Positions 48,734 through 59,698 of a stretch of DNA of 64,000 nucleotides are shown here, in pieces; the first letter of the stretch is position 1, and every line of letters begins with the position of its first letter. The stretch spans positions 349,735 through 413,734 of the forward strand of contig NW_022985202.1 of assembly GCF_010093535.1 (NCBI RefSeq), read 5' to 3'. The notes under the pieces were generated by a model that made no database searches, was not told the origin of the DNA, and saw nothing but the letters and a program-made list of their open reading frames with translations. The DNA is from Lindgomyces ingoldianus. Its lineage: Eukaryota > Ascomycota > Dothideomycetes > Pleosporales > Lindgomycetaceae. A program made the position numbers and the translations under genes.

Positions 48734-50423
48734 TCAATTACCCTTGATTAACACCTGTTTCTCCTTCTTCAGACTCTGGGCAACATCAACCGGAATCTTC
48801 AGTATCGCGGCGACGATATCGGCTGGAGTAAGTGCTAGCCATTGTGTGAGCGGGATGTCTGCCACACGATCACTCTTGTAAATCTCAATCCATGTGAGGT
48901 TCTGCGTTTCGGACGTATTCTCGATGTAATGGCCTTGCGCAATTTTAGTTACTTCCGAGCAAGGAACGATTCTGAAGAACACTACATACCGCTATTATCG
49001 GGAAAGACTGCCGTGTCCCCCGCTGAGAAGTCAAAGGTGCGGGCGTTTCCATTACCGATGAAGACTGTAGCTCGACCTTTACCCTCGTGAAAGTAGAGCC
49101 ATTCCTCAGCCTAAGAGAACGTTAGGCCGCCGTACATTTCCGTTATCGTTGGTGGTCCTAGCTTACAGTAGGATGCCAATGCAGCTCCCTGAGGCCTTTC
49201 GGCTCTAACACGACAAACGTGGACGCAATCGTCGTTGCGATGGGGAAGTTGGTGGAATCGATCTTGTAGAATAAGCCGCCACCGCCAGGAACTTTTTCAG
49301 GCGTATGTTGGAAGGTATGGTAAACGTATGAGCTATTTCCGGTAAGCTGACCGTTGGGTCCTGTCACGGTCCTGTTGCTGACGGTGCTGTTTTGGATGTA
49401 AGGGTTCTTCTCCGGGACGCTGCTGAAGACGGACTCTGGGAGCCCGAAGTTCTTCGCCAGCACGGATTTAGGAGTGTGCGCAACCCAGTCATCGAGATTA
49501 AATGTGGTACTGAAGTATTGTTAGTGAGCCGATAAAGATCACAATACGCCTCTGGGATGCTGAGGTACATACCCGACCTTGTCGAAATCACCATCATCAA
49601 ATACGAGGAGGTATTCGTTCTCATTATCGAGGCCTTGAACCGTATGCGCCTGACCTTTAGGGAAATACCAGATATCACCATACTCGAGAGTATCAACCTG
49701 ATACTTGCCATTTTCGTCCACGGCAGAGACAAGCACTCGGCCTGTATAGACGAATCCCCATTCCGCCTTCACCTAGTCAGCCAAATCCATCGGATATAAT
49801 TACTACTTCTTGGTATCTAGCATGAAACATGGCAGGGCATTTTGGAACAGAATTTGCATCCCACTGACACTCTCCTGTATTCCTGCATAGGATATGACCA
49901 ATGAACCTCACCCTGGTAATGTTCCACGTTGCGTGGTAACATGCTGTAAGAATTCAATTTAGACTTACTACTTTGTGCCAGTGTAGCTCTCGAATAGCAC
50001 CCTTCTTTAGGTGCTGCTGGGCGGCGGCAATGTCATGACTTTGCGGCAAGTCCTGGACCACCTGCTCGCGTACCCACCCTCCGTTAAAAATCTTCGTCTT
50101 GGAGTCTGAGAATCTCCATTTCAGGTTTGGTACTGTACCGGCGTCGGTACCTTGCTGGCCAAGATTGTCCGGGTTCTCAATGTCGACTTGATGATTGGTT
50201 CCACCTGAACCTGGTCAGCGAAGGTCGGACAATGCAGCAAAACTCAGGAAGGTCAAGATCTCATTTCAGATTGCATGAAATCGAGAAACATGCCTAAAAT
50301 TGGAGCGCCCTTTCCATTTGCATCGATTGGCTGTCCGTTTTTGAATTGAGCGTCTCTTTTGATGACGGCGCCAAGAGCGGTAAGGCTAAAAAGAAGGGTA
50401 CTGTAAATGCCTGCTGACTTCAT
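48734..50423 (-). CDS. Secreted oxalate decarboxylase (bicupin)
   Basis: A Mn-dependent bicupin that converts oxalate to formate and CO2, protecting from or regulating secreted oxalate. The model has six exons: 50423-50294, 50204-49969, 49766-49573, 49509-49167, 49110-48990 and 48933-48734, giving 407 residues with all phases consistent. A signal peptide covers about 1-19 (MKSAGIYSTLLFSLTALGA). Cupin 1 metal ligands are H118, H120, E124 (ELHWHKVAEW) and H163 (GQAHTVQG). Cupin 2 ligands are H297, H299, E304 (ELHWHPTAEEW) and H343 (GHYIEN). Intron 1 fits as GC-AG (donor GCATGT) because any GT donor breaks the conserved ILGGTNHQ stretch. Two acceptors 6 bp apart are possible, and I used the downstream one. 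A TATA-like box lies 69 bp upstream. Confidence 0.9.
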
Positions 50424-50491
50424 GGTGATGGAAAGAGAAAAGAATGGCTGACTTGGATCGAGGCAAATTTGTGGCTCTCCCGCATTCCTAG

Positions 50492-50500
50492 CCTTTTATA
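50492..50500 (-). promoter_or_regulatory. TATA box of the oxalate decarboxylase gene
   Basis: TATAAAAGG on the - strand, 69 bp upstream of the start codon, is a good match to the TATA consensus at a typical fungal distance. Confidence 0.6.
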
Positions 50501-51858
50501 TGCAGGAATGGGTGGTGATACTGCATCTATTTTACCCGCCCTGCTTGCAAATCTAAATATCGTTTAGGCTGACCCAATTCAGACGTCAGCCACTCATTTT
50601 AGAGTACATATTTTCGCCTGCGGAATATCGGCCGTAGAACTTAAATCAAGATGATGATAGTCGGCGACCAAACGTTCGCCATTCTCGTGGCGCATGTCGC
50701 GATGCTTGGCATTATGGTGTTGATATTGTCGATCGTCCCCGCAATCGGAATTTCGCACCCCAAGCTATGCTAAGCTTGTGGGTGATCTGCACCCAGGATT
50801 TAAGCTTAACAGAGGGCACGGGAGAACAAGATCTGATCGAGGTGCGTACTCTTTGCTAGCCGGGTATTGCAGCATCCTGTGGGATTTTGATTGGAAAGCC
50901 CGAGGGGCGGAGTAAGCATCTGCGCCAAGCTATGACAATGACCCTTGATCGTACGCCGTCTCTGAAAGCCTGCAACATGATTGTATATTTGTGCGGGATA
51001 GGGTTTGCGCACTGAATCTGTGCGGGACACTCCGAAGGCATGTTCCTCCCTACTCGTTCGAGGAACAGACGTTCTTTTGGGTGAATCTGAAAACTATGAA
51101 CCTCTCCAGCTTTCTAGTATGAAAAGCAGTTCCCAAATGGATTACTTAACAGCTGATCTGCTAATCGGAGCTGAGGTTGTCACCTTGTTTGCTCCCACGC
51201 TACGAAGTCCTCATCGACTTGGCATATACCAAATTTGAACCCACGAACCCACAACCTTACGGGTAGTTTCAATGCCGATCCCACAATTCCACTCTCCAAG
51301 AACCACGGCCACGCCGAAATGCCAGTCAAAATCTACTCTTAATATCTTAGTGCCCATCCTAAACCCCAAAATGGAATACGCAGGATCGCTACCTGCCGTG
51401 ATAGTGACACGAGACTCATTCACATCCGAATCTAGGCGAAGGCAAAGTGCATACCGGCCATCTCCACGAGGCTTGGTAGGGTGTATTGCCACTCTTTTGC
51501 TTGATTTGTGGTTTAACCTGCGTCGGGTTACCCATTTGCCGGATTTCGTGTTCTTGAAGTCGGCGGTATGATGAATGAACTTCATTCCCCTGTCGATCGA
51601 TTCGGTGAACTCAACACTAGTTCAATATTTTCTGTCAATTCGCGGCTTGATGACACCATCCACGCCAGTTCTCCAAGAAATTAAGATGCTCAGAAAGTTG
51701 CTATGAGAAGGGAAAGTTGGAAATTGAGAAGAGACGAGGACGAAACGGACAGAGAGGAGAGCATGTATAAGTATGAGCGCCGTAGCCTGGTGATCTAACA
51801 ACAACTTACTCATAATTTGCTCAAAGACTTTCGAATTCTCTCTAGCTTCTTTATCACC
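50501..51858. other. Divergent promoter region, no supported gene
   Basis: About 1.4 kb between the oxalate decarboxylase and the selenium-binding-protein-like gene, which are transcribed away from each other. Frames at 51211-51585 (-) and 51272-51571 (+) overlap and match nothing I know. A weak TATA-like TATAAG lies at 51766, about 93 bp before the next gene. Confidence 0.5.
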
Positions 51859-53358
51859 ATGCATACGAAAGCTTTGGTGCCTGCGATTCTGGCCAGCATG
51901 GCTACTGCTCTGAGTCTCCCCCCTCTGATTCCGACTATTCCTGGGGTTACGGAGCCTCTCTCAAGCAATGCTCCACCGCTGCCAATCTTGCAAGTCCCAA
52001 CACCTCCTTTGGAAAGTCCTCCTTTTGTTGGAAACCAGTCCATCAAGCCCAAGAAGATTGGATACTTCTGGACGGCGGCTGGCGACAATCAGCACAAGGA
52101 TTTCCTTGCCACCTACAGCCTCGATGATGATACTTTTGGGACACTCCTCTGGGTCACTGATGTCCCTTCTAGTGGCAATAGTCCTCATCATCTTGGGCCC
52201 TCGTTGGATGGCAAAACTCTCGTTGGGGGTGGCCTCCTTTCCCTCTTGAAGACTCAGGTAAGATTCCATCATTGGTAGTCAGGATATTTGTACTTACAAG
52301 TAAGGATACTGCGTACTACTTCGATACCACCAACCCTTACCAGCCAAAATTCAAAAAGAGCAACCGAGCTCTTTTATCATCCATCACTGATGAGATCCGC
52401 GCTAAGCCTGACGGAGGCTTTTTCATCACCTACATGGGCTGTGAGTGCTACTTGTACAAGATTCTACTCCTATAGGCTGTTGACCTTTGCCACAGCCGCT
52501 GTAGGTTCGTCTCCCGGGCGCCTTGTCGAGACCGATGCCAACTTCAACATCATTCATGAGTGGCCTGAAGATGTGTCCTCCACCCTTAACATCCTTGGCG
52601 AACAATTCTCCCCCCATGGTCTATCTGTGGACTGGAACAAGAAGATAATCCTAACCTCCGACTTCGTCGTTCCAGTCACCATCCTCAAGCCAGCCTCTGC
52701 GCTCGGCATCCAGCGCGCTAATACCCTCCGTCTCTGGGAGCTCGATAGTCGCAAAATCATCTCTACTATCACGATCCCCAACGGCCAAGGCATTCAAGAC
52801 GTCAAGTTCATCCCTGGCAACCCTGAATCAGCCGCTCTCGCTACCGCCGTCGGCCCCGGCCAAGTCTGGATCATCTATCCATTCCGCAAAAACGCCCAAG
52901 GCCAACAAGGCATCGCCGAGCTCCTCTACGACCTCGGTCCCAAAGCCCGCGACAACCTCGCCATCTATTCCGACATTACCGACGACGGAAAGTTCGCGTA
53001 TTTCACCCTCACCCTCGGAAACCACGTCGCAGCCCTTGACATCTCCAACCTTAACGCGGTTAAGCGTCTCGACAATCCCGATCAGGACCAAGGCATCGTT
53101 GGTCCGCATTACGTTAAGGTCTCTCCCGACAAGAAGAACTTGCTGGTTACGGATTACTTTGTGCAAACGGGGGATATTGGGGTGGTGAATACACCGGCAG
53201 ATTTCAAGGCCCAGTGGATTGATATCTTGCCGGATGGGAGCTTGCACTTCAACAGGAGCATTAACTTTCCTACAGAGTTTGCGAATCGTGGAGGTGCGAA
53301 GCCGCATTCGTCGGTTATCTTTGACCTGACGGACCCTAGCAATCCTAAGTACTACTAA
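51859..53358 (+). CDS. Secreted selenium-binding-protein-like (methanethiol oxidase-like) beta-propeller
   Basis: The model has three exons: 51859-52257, 52305-52440 and 52496-53358 (introns of 47 and 55 bp, phases consistent), giving 465 residues. I chose the Met at 51859 because it begins a clear signal peptide (MHTKALVPAILASMATALS). The frame is open from 51817. After a Pro-rich linker come blade-like repeats: KKIGYFWTAAGDNQHKDFLA, HHLGPSLDGKTLVGG, FSPHGLSVDWNKKIILTSDF, GIQDVKFIPGN, LAIYSDITDDGKFAYFT, VGPHYVKVSPDKKNLLVTDY and KPHSSVIFDLTDPSNPKYY. This order resembles the SBP56 family, whose members oxidise methanethiol using copper. Family assignment is by pattern only. The conserved His positions in the PHG, PHY and PHSS motifs are candidate metal ligands. 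Confidence 0.65.
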
Positions 53359-53722
53359 AGGTATGTCCTTATCAGAAGTCTGCCATGAGTAGGCTGGAGC
53401 GTAGGCACTAGACGGGAAGGTGAGAAGGACAGGTAGCTCAGGTGTTATTGTCTGGACAATTTTCTTTTCCCTTCCCACGATTCCATAGATCTGGGATTAG
53501 TATGCCGATGTAGAGCATAGAATGGAGTCTCTGCCACTCGATTTCGATGTGAACCTTAAAACCTTGAAATGCAGACAATCACGTGATTGCCGACCAATCT
53601 TTTGACGGAAACCTCCCACCTGCCTGGGTACACCTGCACTTAATTTAATACAATTAAATATTTATGCATAATTGACTCTGTATAAACTTGAAGCGGAATG
53701 TAAACTCAACTTGTCAGTCTAG
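53359..53722. other. Intergenic spacer
   Basis: About 360 bases containing the 3' flank of the propeller gene. The missing N-terminal part of the downstream MmgE/PrpD gene is not present here. Confidence 0.55.
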
Positions 53723-54628
53723 CCAGAACATTACGACGTTGGACGGCATATTACATCCACTGTTGGATCTGTCAGAGCCGCTGTTGCAGTTGGCAAGCTC
53801 CTCGGATTAGATACCACATGCATGCAACATGCAATTGGCTTGGCGGTAACACAAGTTGTGGGCATGCAGGAGTTCTTTGGCTCGGATACCAAGTCTTTTC
53901 ATGTCGGACGCGTGGCACAAGGAGGTATGGTGGCATTGTTGGCTAAGGATGGGTATATAAGTTCCCTCCAGGGTCTTGAAGCAAAACATGGGTGGCTGCA
54001 CGTCGTCAGTGCTCGTGAAACCGCTACCGCATATTTTGATCAACTGGGGAAGATATGGGAGATTGAGAAGAACACCTTCAAGCCATTTTCCTGCGGAATT
54101 TTCATGCATCCGACGATTGACGGGGCTATCCAACTCAGCAATGAGACACATGGAAAAGGCCTCTCCATTGATAACATCAAGAGCGTAGAGTTGCGCGTGG
54201 ACCCGGAAGTCATGGTCCTGACAGGAAAAACCAATCCACAGACAGGCATGGAAGAGAAATTCAGTATATTCCATGCCGCGGCTGTTGGCCTGCTTTATGG
54301 AGATGCCACTCCATCCCGATTCACGGATGAGGTGGTGAGGAACAAGGGGGTGGTTGACATGCGGAAGAAGATCAATGTTACTGAGGACAATTCGGTGCCG
54401 ACAGATGCTGCTTGTGTAACAGTGCAGTTCAATAATAGGACGGAAGTAGAAAAGCATATTGAACACGCGAAAGGAAGCATCGAAAACCCGCTTACGGATA
54501 CCGAGCTGAAGAAGTTCATGGAGCAAGTTGCACTAGCAATTGGAGAGCCCAAGGCCGAAGATGCTTATCAGGCATTCACAAGCATAGAGAATATGGACGA
54601 TGTTAGGAAGGTGAGAATGATGTACTGA
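53723..54628 (+). pseudogene. 5'-truncated MmgE/PrpD family gene
   Basis: The readable part gives about 300 residues of an MmgE/PrpD protein, the family of 2-methylcitrate dehydratase and cis-aconitate decarboxylase. Characteristic segments are HITSTVGSVRAAVAVGKLLG, HAIGLAVTQVVGMQEFFGSD, KSFHVGRVAQGGMVALLAK, KPFSCGIFMHPTIDGAI and FSIFHAAAVGLLYGDA. Family members run about 450-500 residues. The N-terminal helical domain, about 150-180 residues with part of the active site, is absent, and a TAG precedes the first conserved codon. That TAG could be a splice acceptor, but no upstream exon can be found in the 360-base gap after the previous gene. I therefore call it a truncated pseudogene. The first Met in frame is at 53822. 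Confidence 0.75.
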
Positions 54629-55345
54629 GGGATATAGTGAGAATCTACTGTTAGAGTAAAATCACACCCACTTGTTCAACCTAGCCTATCATTCTTCGTC
54701 CTAGCCCTCATACGAAAGAAACCGTACTTCAAAGTCTAGATTTGGGAAGGGGGCACTTAAATATTCCCTCTATGGCCATTTGCCATGGAATAGGCTTCCA
54801 ATGTTTTGTTAATATGCTGAATCTCAAGTTCGCAGGACCAATTTGAACATGGGTAACGCGAACATAGCTATAAAATACTATATACGGTTAATTACGCATC
54901 CTATTAACAATCTCCGTAATGCTAACAGGAACTTTAATAGATATAAACTACCTGAACCGTGTTCCACAGAGTTAGAAGGCGTAAGTGATCACCTTTGGAC
55001 TCTTCCCAACCCCGATTCGACTACGCTACATACGCATGCACATGCACATACATTCTTAGACGACACAGTGATTTCTTGATTCCATGATATCATATGCAGC
55101 CTAACGAAGTAAATGGATACTAGGTTACGGGGGGGTCAAACGATTCCAGATCCACACTTTAAGTGGGCCTTACTTTGGCAAGATAGCTCTGATAACGAAG
55201 CCTGAGGTTAATCGTGTGCAGAAGAACCATGCCCTTCATTAATTGTTTCTCTCTTAATTCTGAGTGATTAATTAGTTAGTCCAATCTATTTGCTTTGGTC
55301 TTGCAGGTGCGCTTTGCTTAGTCCACCCCTTCAGATACAGATTTT
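54629..55345. other. Intergenic spacer
   Basis: About 700 bases between convergent genes. Moderately AT-rich stretches occur at 54850-54960. No gene or repeat is recognised. Confidence 0.5.
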
Positions 55346-56299
55346 TTATGGCTTAACCAAAACCCTCGGCCCCCCTATCTCATTCCACCAACTCTCTACA
55401 TCCACAAGCCTCCTCTCTGTATATTCTGCTTTTAACCCATTCTTCACAATCGCCTCCAACATCATTGGCAATTCCTTTCCCAACTGCGGGAACGTCCAAC
55501 TTCCTGGTCCACAACCAACCATCGCTACATTCGCCTGCCTCAACAACGAAGCACTAACTAGACTCGCATCCCCAGTGACAGCTCCAATCTCGACCCAAGT
55601 AAGCCGCTGACTCTTGTTCCCTCTGGTCGCGATTATACCAGACAAGGCTACCTTCGCAGTCTCCCCCCAAAGATAATCCAGCACGACATCTACGTCCGCT
55701 GCAGCCACAAAATCCGTCTCTTCTAGCTTCTCACTCAAAGCAATCAACTCCGTAGCACCTAACTCCTTCGCCATCCCTAGTTTCGCTCCTGGCCGCCCAA
55801 TAGCCACAATTTCTGTCGCGCCCATAACCCTCGAGATTTGCACCGCAGCCTGCCCGCTTACACCCGTCGCACCAACAATCGCAACACTGAATTTCAAGCC
55901 TGGGGTGACGTCAGCGCGGGCAGTGAGCGCCATCCACGAGCTCATGGCGGGGTTCGCTAGCACAGCAATGATATCCGGGTCTGCGCCAGCTGCCAACGGT
56001 ACGATATTCTTCTTCTCGACATTGATTTCTTCCGCAAACGACCCCGTAGGTGCAGTCAGGCAATTGAAGTAAACCAACTCGCCAGTCTCCATGACTGTAC
56101 CTACGCCATCAACCCCAGGAATGTGAGGAGGCTTTTTGTGGGCGTTGGAGTAGTGCTTTCCTGCTGCTCGAGAGCGGACAAGGTTGTGAAAGCCTGCAGC
56201 GATGATTTTAATGCGGACTTGTGAGGATGTTGGTGGTTGGAGATCGATGATGGAGTATTTGGGAGGATGACCCCAGGTTGAGACACAGGCAGCATGCAT
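55346..56299 (-). CDS. Quinone oxidoreductase-like MDR protein
   Basis: A single exon of 317 residues in the medium-chain dehydrogenase/reductase superfamily, which reduces quinones or enones using NADPH. The catalytic-domain motif HIPGVDGVGTVMETGELVYF lies at about 58-77. The Rossmann fold starts at VAIVGATGVSGQAAVQISRV, whose GATGxSG replaces the usual GAxGGVG loop, and continues with IVAIGRPGAKL. No structural or catalytic zinc Cys cluster is present, so it is of the zinc-independent type. At 317 residues it is near full length. It converges on the truncated PrpD gene. Its substrate cannot be predicted. Confidence 0.8.
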   Translation of the reverse strand: MHAACVSTWGHPPKYSIIDLQPPTSSQVRIKIIAAGFHNLVRSRAAGKHYSNAHKKPPHIPGVDGVGTVMETGELVYFNCLTAPTGSFAEEINVEKKNIVPLAAGADPDIIAVLANPAMSSWMALTARADVTPGLKFSVAIVGATGVSGQAAVQISRVMGATEIVAIGRPGAKLGMAKELGATELIALSEKLEETDFVAAADVDVVLDYLWGETAKVALSGIIATRGNKSQRLTWVEIGAVTGDASLVSASLLRQANVAMVGCGPGSWTFPQLGKELPMMLEAIVKNGLKAEYTERRLVDVESWWNEIGGPRVLVKP

Positions 56300-56540
56300 T
56301 GTGGGTAAATTAAAAGATCACAGAGAATGGATGTGGTTGAAAGGCCTTGAGCCGGACGAATGCTTTCTCGAATGAAGTAAAGGTGGGTGTAACACCCACC
56401 CTATTAGTATTTAATACTCCTCAGTTCTAATAGCCCGAAAGCCGTGTGAGGCACGAATATGTACTTCCACATCAAGACTAACGCAGGATCTTCGGCCCCA
56501 CGAAAAGGCGAGTTCGGTCGGTCGCGTTGCTACCTAGCAC

Positions 56541-56720
56541 TGTTTGCCGCTGGGATGCGGGTGTCCGAGATTCTCGGTACCGAACTTCCATGATTGATTT
56601 AAGCACAATTAGAGGTTGTCGGGTCCGACGTTTGTCTGTAGGATGCAAGAATCCCAGATCCTAGGTTACGAATTTTCACGGTTGATTCAGCGATAGTTAG
56701 AGGTTAGTGGCTCCGATGTT
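56541..56720. repeat. Tandem duplication of a ~90-bp unit
   Basis: Unit 1 (56541-56632) and unit 2 (56633-56720) align along their length: GGATGCGGGTGTCCGAGATT against GGATGCAAGAATCCCAGATC, TGATTGATTTAAGC against GGTTGATTCAGCG, and AATTAGAGGTTGTCGGGTCCG against AGTTAGAGGTTAGTGGCTCCG. Many differences are transitions. No coding role is visible. Confidence 0.8.
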
Positions 56721-56764
56721 ATACCTACCAACCTTGGAAGGCCAGCGGATCACGTGCTTATAGA

Positions 56765-56945
56765 TACTGCCTACCTACTTACGGCATGTTATCACATAAT
56801 GTGGAACCTAACCAGATTGAAGTCCATATGTTAACTCTGTTATTGGAGAGAGTGAGAGAATCAATAGGATGCAAAATCCTGTCCTAAAATGCCCTTCCAT
56901 GTTCCACATTAGGTGGCATTAGGTAGTACATAGGCAGGTTTCACA
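56765..56945. repeat. MITE-like inverted repeat
   Basis: The left end CCTACTTACGGCATG...ATAATGTGGAACCTAAC is mirrored by the right end, whose reverse complement reads CCTGCCTATGTACTACC...CTAATGTGGAACATGG. The inner part of the right end resembles sequence near 41370 and 47050, so it seems to be one copy of a short dispersed family. The exact ends and target duplication are not certain. Confidence 0.5.
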
Positions 56946-58712
56946 AATGTGTAGCTTAGCTACAACGGAGGAAGAAAAAAGGCCGCCTAGTTACGCTATA
57001 TCAAATAGGCGCATCTCAGGACCCAGGAAATCCCGCTGCTACCCCTAATCTTCGCTCTTGCCGCTTGCCTTTCCACTATCTCCTCGTCCGTTCCCAAACC
57101 ACTCAGCAACATCGTTAAACTCGCGATCCTCAATCCCTATCCAGGCCACTGCCCTTGTAGCTATAAGAATAAGCGCGATTCCACCACTATTAAACCCTTC
57201 CAACACTAATTAATTCTTCGTACCAGGAACGCATCCAACACGTGGCCACGCATCCCGTGTACGCGTGGTACTCTTAGGGGAAAACTAACCTCACTAAAGT
57301 CTATTTATGGTTTCGAACCTGAGCATATAAGGGTTTAAAACTAAGCAATGACTAAGTAACTTGAGCTTGTGGCTGTACAAGCCTGAGCAGGTCTTGGCAG
57401 CCTGAGTGTAAAGATGGGATAGTAGGTAGCACGGATAGCACTGAGAGCAAGGTTTCGGAGAAATAGGAGTGTATTGTAAGAGAGACGAATCGCTGCTACG
57501 CTTCGCTTGTCAGGATTCATGCTAATATACGAAGCACAGTTCATGTGACCTCCAAACAGGTCAGGTCAGGCCATACTGGCCTGTTCTGTGACATCCGGCC
57601 TTACACTGAGCATGCCTAAGCAAGCCATGTATTGGCCCGAATCTTGGATAACTAGTGTCTCAGATTCGAGCCACTCCCTGTTCCGTGTCTTGCATGAGCT
57701 GAGGAGGGGGCATATGGCAAACGACTCAACAAGGGAGCGAGATCCAAACAAGGTGGATTGAACAAGTGTATTGTAAGGTCTGAGGAGCTTGATAGAGCTC
57801 TGAGCTGACTATATACTGTACGAGATAGGAGCTATGCCTAATGAGTGAATAGTGCAGTACATGGGTATGATATCGCGTGAGACACGTGCGACACCGTGGC
57901 CTAGATTTAGTCCCGCTAAGCATAACAGTCTTAAAAAGGATGCTACTCTTAACCTACAAGGATCTTTAGCTACTAGTAGGGTCACCAACCTTTTAATCAA
58001 CTGTGACGGCGACAGGGGAAGCTAGTTGAGGGACTAATCTAAGGAGGAGGGTAGAAGTTAAGAGACAATTGATTCTTCTGTACTAGCTATATAGCGTGCA
58101 AGAAAGCTCACGTAATAGCTCTATTAAATAATTATACAGTAGTTGGATAATCTATAGGTATAGTAATTTAAATATAAAAAAAAGACAATTTAACAAGGAG
58201 ATCTATAACTCTTATATATCCCTTTGTTTCTTAGCTTAGTTACTGCTAAGCTTATGTTAACTCTTTTAGCTGCGTCTGTAGTTGCAACGCTAAGCTTACG
58301 TCTACTCTTTTAGCTGCGTCTGCTTGTTACATAAGTTGTAACATAAGCTGCCCTACGCATTATTATGTTTCTAATATGCTAGTCCTTTAGACATTTACAT
58401 GCTTCTAGCAACATCTGCTTAGTTACTACAGCTATTACTTCTTAATTTATAACACTTACTCTCCTCTTTTAGATAGTTACTATCCTAATACCCTACTTCT
58501 AGCTGTGCCACACACTGTTAATAGCTTATAAGGTAAGTGTTACCTTAGTTATAAATGCTCTAGCCTTTTTTTAATTTATTATCTTTCTATAATTCTCATT
58601 TTTTTTATATAATATGCTAGTAATGTGTTGTTCTAGTTATTCTTAATAGGCTAACTATATTCTTTAGTTAGGTTATGTGATAGTAGAGCTATGCTTTACT
58701 TATAAAAAAGTA
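56946..58712. other. AT-rich decayed region without supported genes
   Basis: Composition slides from normal to AT-rich after about 57900. Short frames (57341-57544, 57566-57751, 57726-58000, all -) match nothing. A 34-bp direct repeat with a 44-bp period (GCTAAGCTTAYGT..., about 58246-58323) is the only clear structure. Confidence 0.5.
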
Positions 58713-59698
58713 AGAAACTTCAGTGTGTCCAACCGTTAGTTACAGAGCCTTTTAGAGGTTGTATAGTACAGTTACAGAAGAGTCAGCTGTTACTAACTAA
58801 CTGTACAGAGGAGATAACATTAGTGTACAGTTTAGATACAGTAACTAAAGTATTATAAAGTAATTGCGCTAAAGCTAAAGACTATACCTAATTAAGAAGT
58901 TATAATACCCCTTGTAAGATCTACAGTTATTAATCTTACTAGTAACAGCAATGTTATGTAACTAATTTCTCTATTATTAACGCTAATAGTTAATTCCTCT
59001 CTATTGTAATAGTCTTCTTAGCCTGTAAGAAGCACTGCTTGCACTTACATAAAGTTGCTAGAATTAATAGGAAATTAAGGGTAATATTAATCTTAAAGGC
59101 AATTCTAACATTATAGCAGGCATTATTTAGGTGCTCCTTAGCCTAGGTATCTTGCATATGCTTTAAAGGAGTTGCTTTACGCAAGGACAGCCTAGATAGG
59201 CTAGGTAAGGTTATGTAGGCCTTCTTTAAGTGTTAGGATAAGGCAGCATGATATATCTAGGTAGCAGAACAGCTAGATAAGGCATGTAAGGATAAAGCTT
59301 ATAAGGATAAGGCCTACAAGGATAGAGCCTGTAAAGTAGTAACACGCTAAGATAACTGTGTTATTAATTAAGATAAAAATTAGGACATTATAATAGGCAA
59401 AAGAATAAGGTAGATAGCATAGTTGCTAAATTTGTTAGAAGATTGCTAATAAAACACGCACTAACAGTATTCTCCACATTAATCTCTAAACACAAGCCCT
59501 CTAGCCCTTAGCAACCTGCCTTTAACTGCCTAAAACTACTAAAAATCCTATATAACTACTGTAAACAGTTAGTACAGCAGCCTTATGTATAGTACAGTAT
59601 ACTAAGTAGATGCCCTGTACGTACATACGTGACCAAAATCGGTGTACTGCAGTACTGTACTATTAGGTGTACTAACGGTTGGACACACTGAGAAACTT
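58713..59698. mobile_element. Non-autonomous hAT-type transposon (970 bp) with TSDs
   Basis: Perfect 20-bp terminal inverted repeats CAGTGTGTCCAACCGTTAGT occupy 58721-58740 and, reversed, 59671-59690. The element is flanked by the 8-bp duplication AGAAACTT (58713-58720 and 59691-59698). An 8-bp duplication and CAGTG termini are typical of the hAT superfamily. The body is AT-rich and stop-filled. A short 15-bp-period repeat (AAGGATAAAGCCTAY type, about 59278-59335) may be the remains of a Lys/Asp-rich coding stretch. It cannot encode a transposase. Confidence 0.88.

Noticed and set aside
51211..51585. 124-codon frame on the - strand between divergent genes
   Set aside because: An almost equally long frame runs on the opposite strand, there is no recognised motif, and it sits in the promoter region of two genes.
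52828..53478. 216-codon frame on the - strand
   Set aside because: It is the antisense shadow of exon 3 of the selenium-binding-protein-like gene.
53807..54526. 239-codon frame on the - strand
   Set aside because: It is antisense to the MmgE/PrpD sequence, which has clear family motifs on the + strand.
57290..57350. GGTTTCGAACC-like sequence resembling a tRNA T-arm
   Set aside because: No matching acceptor stem, D-arm or anticodon arm can be found at proper spacing on either strand.
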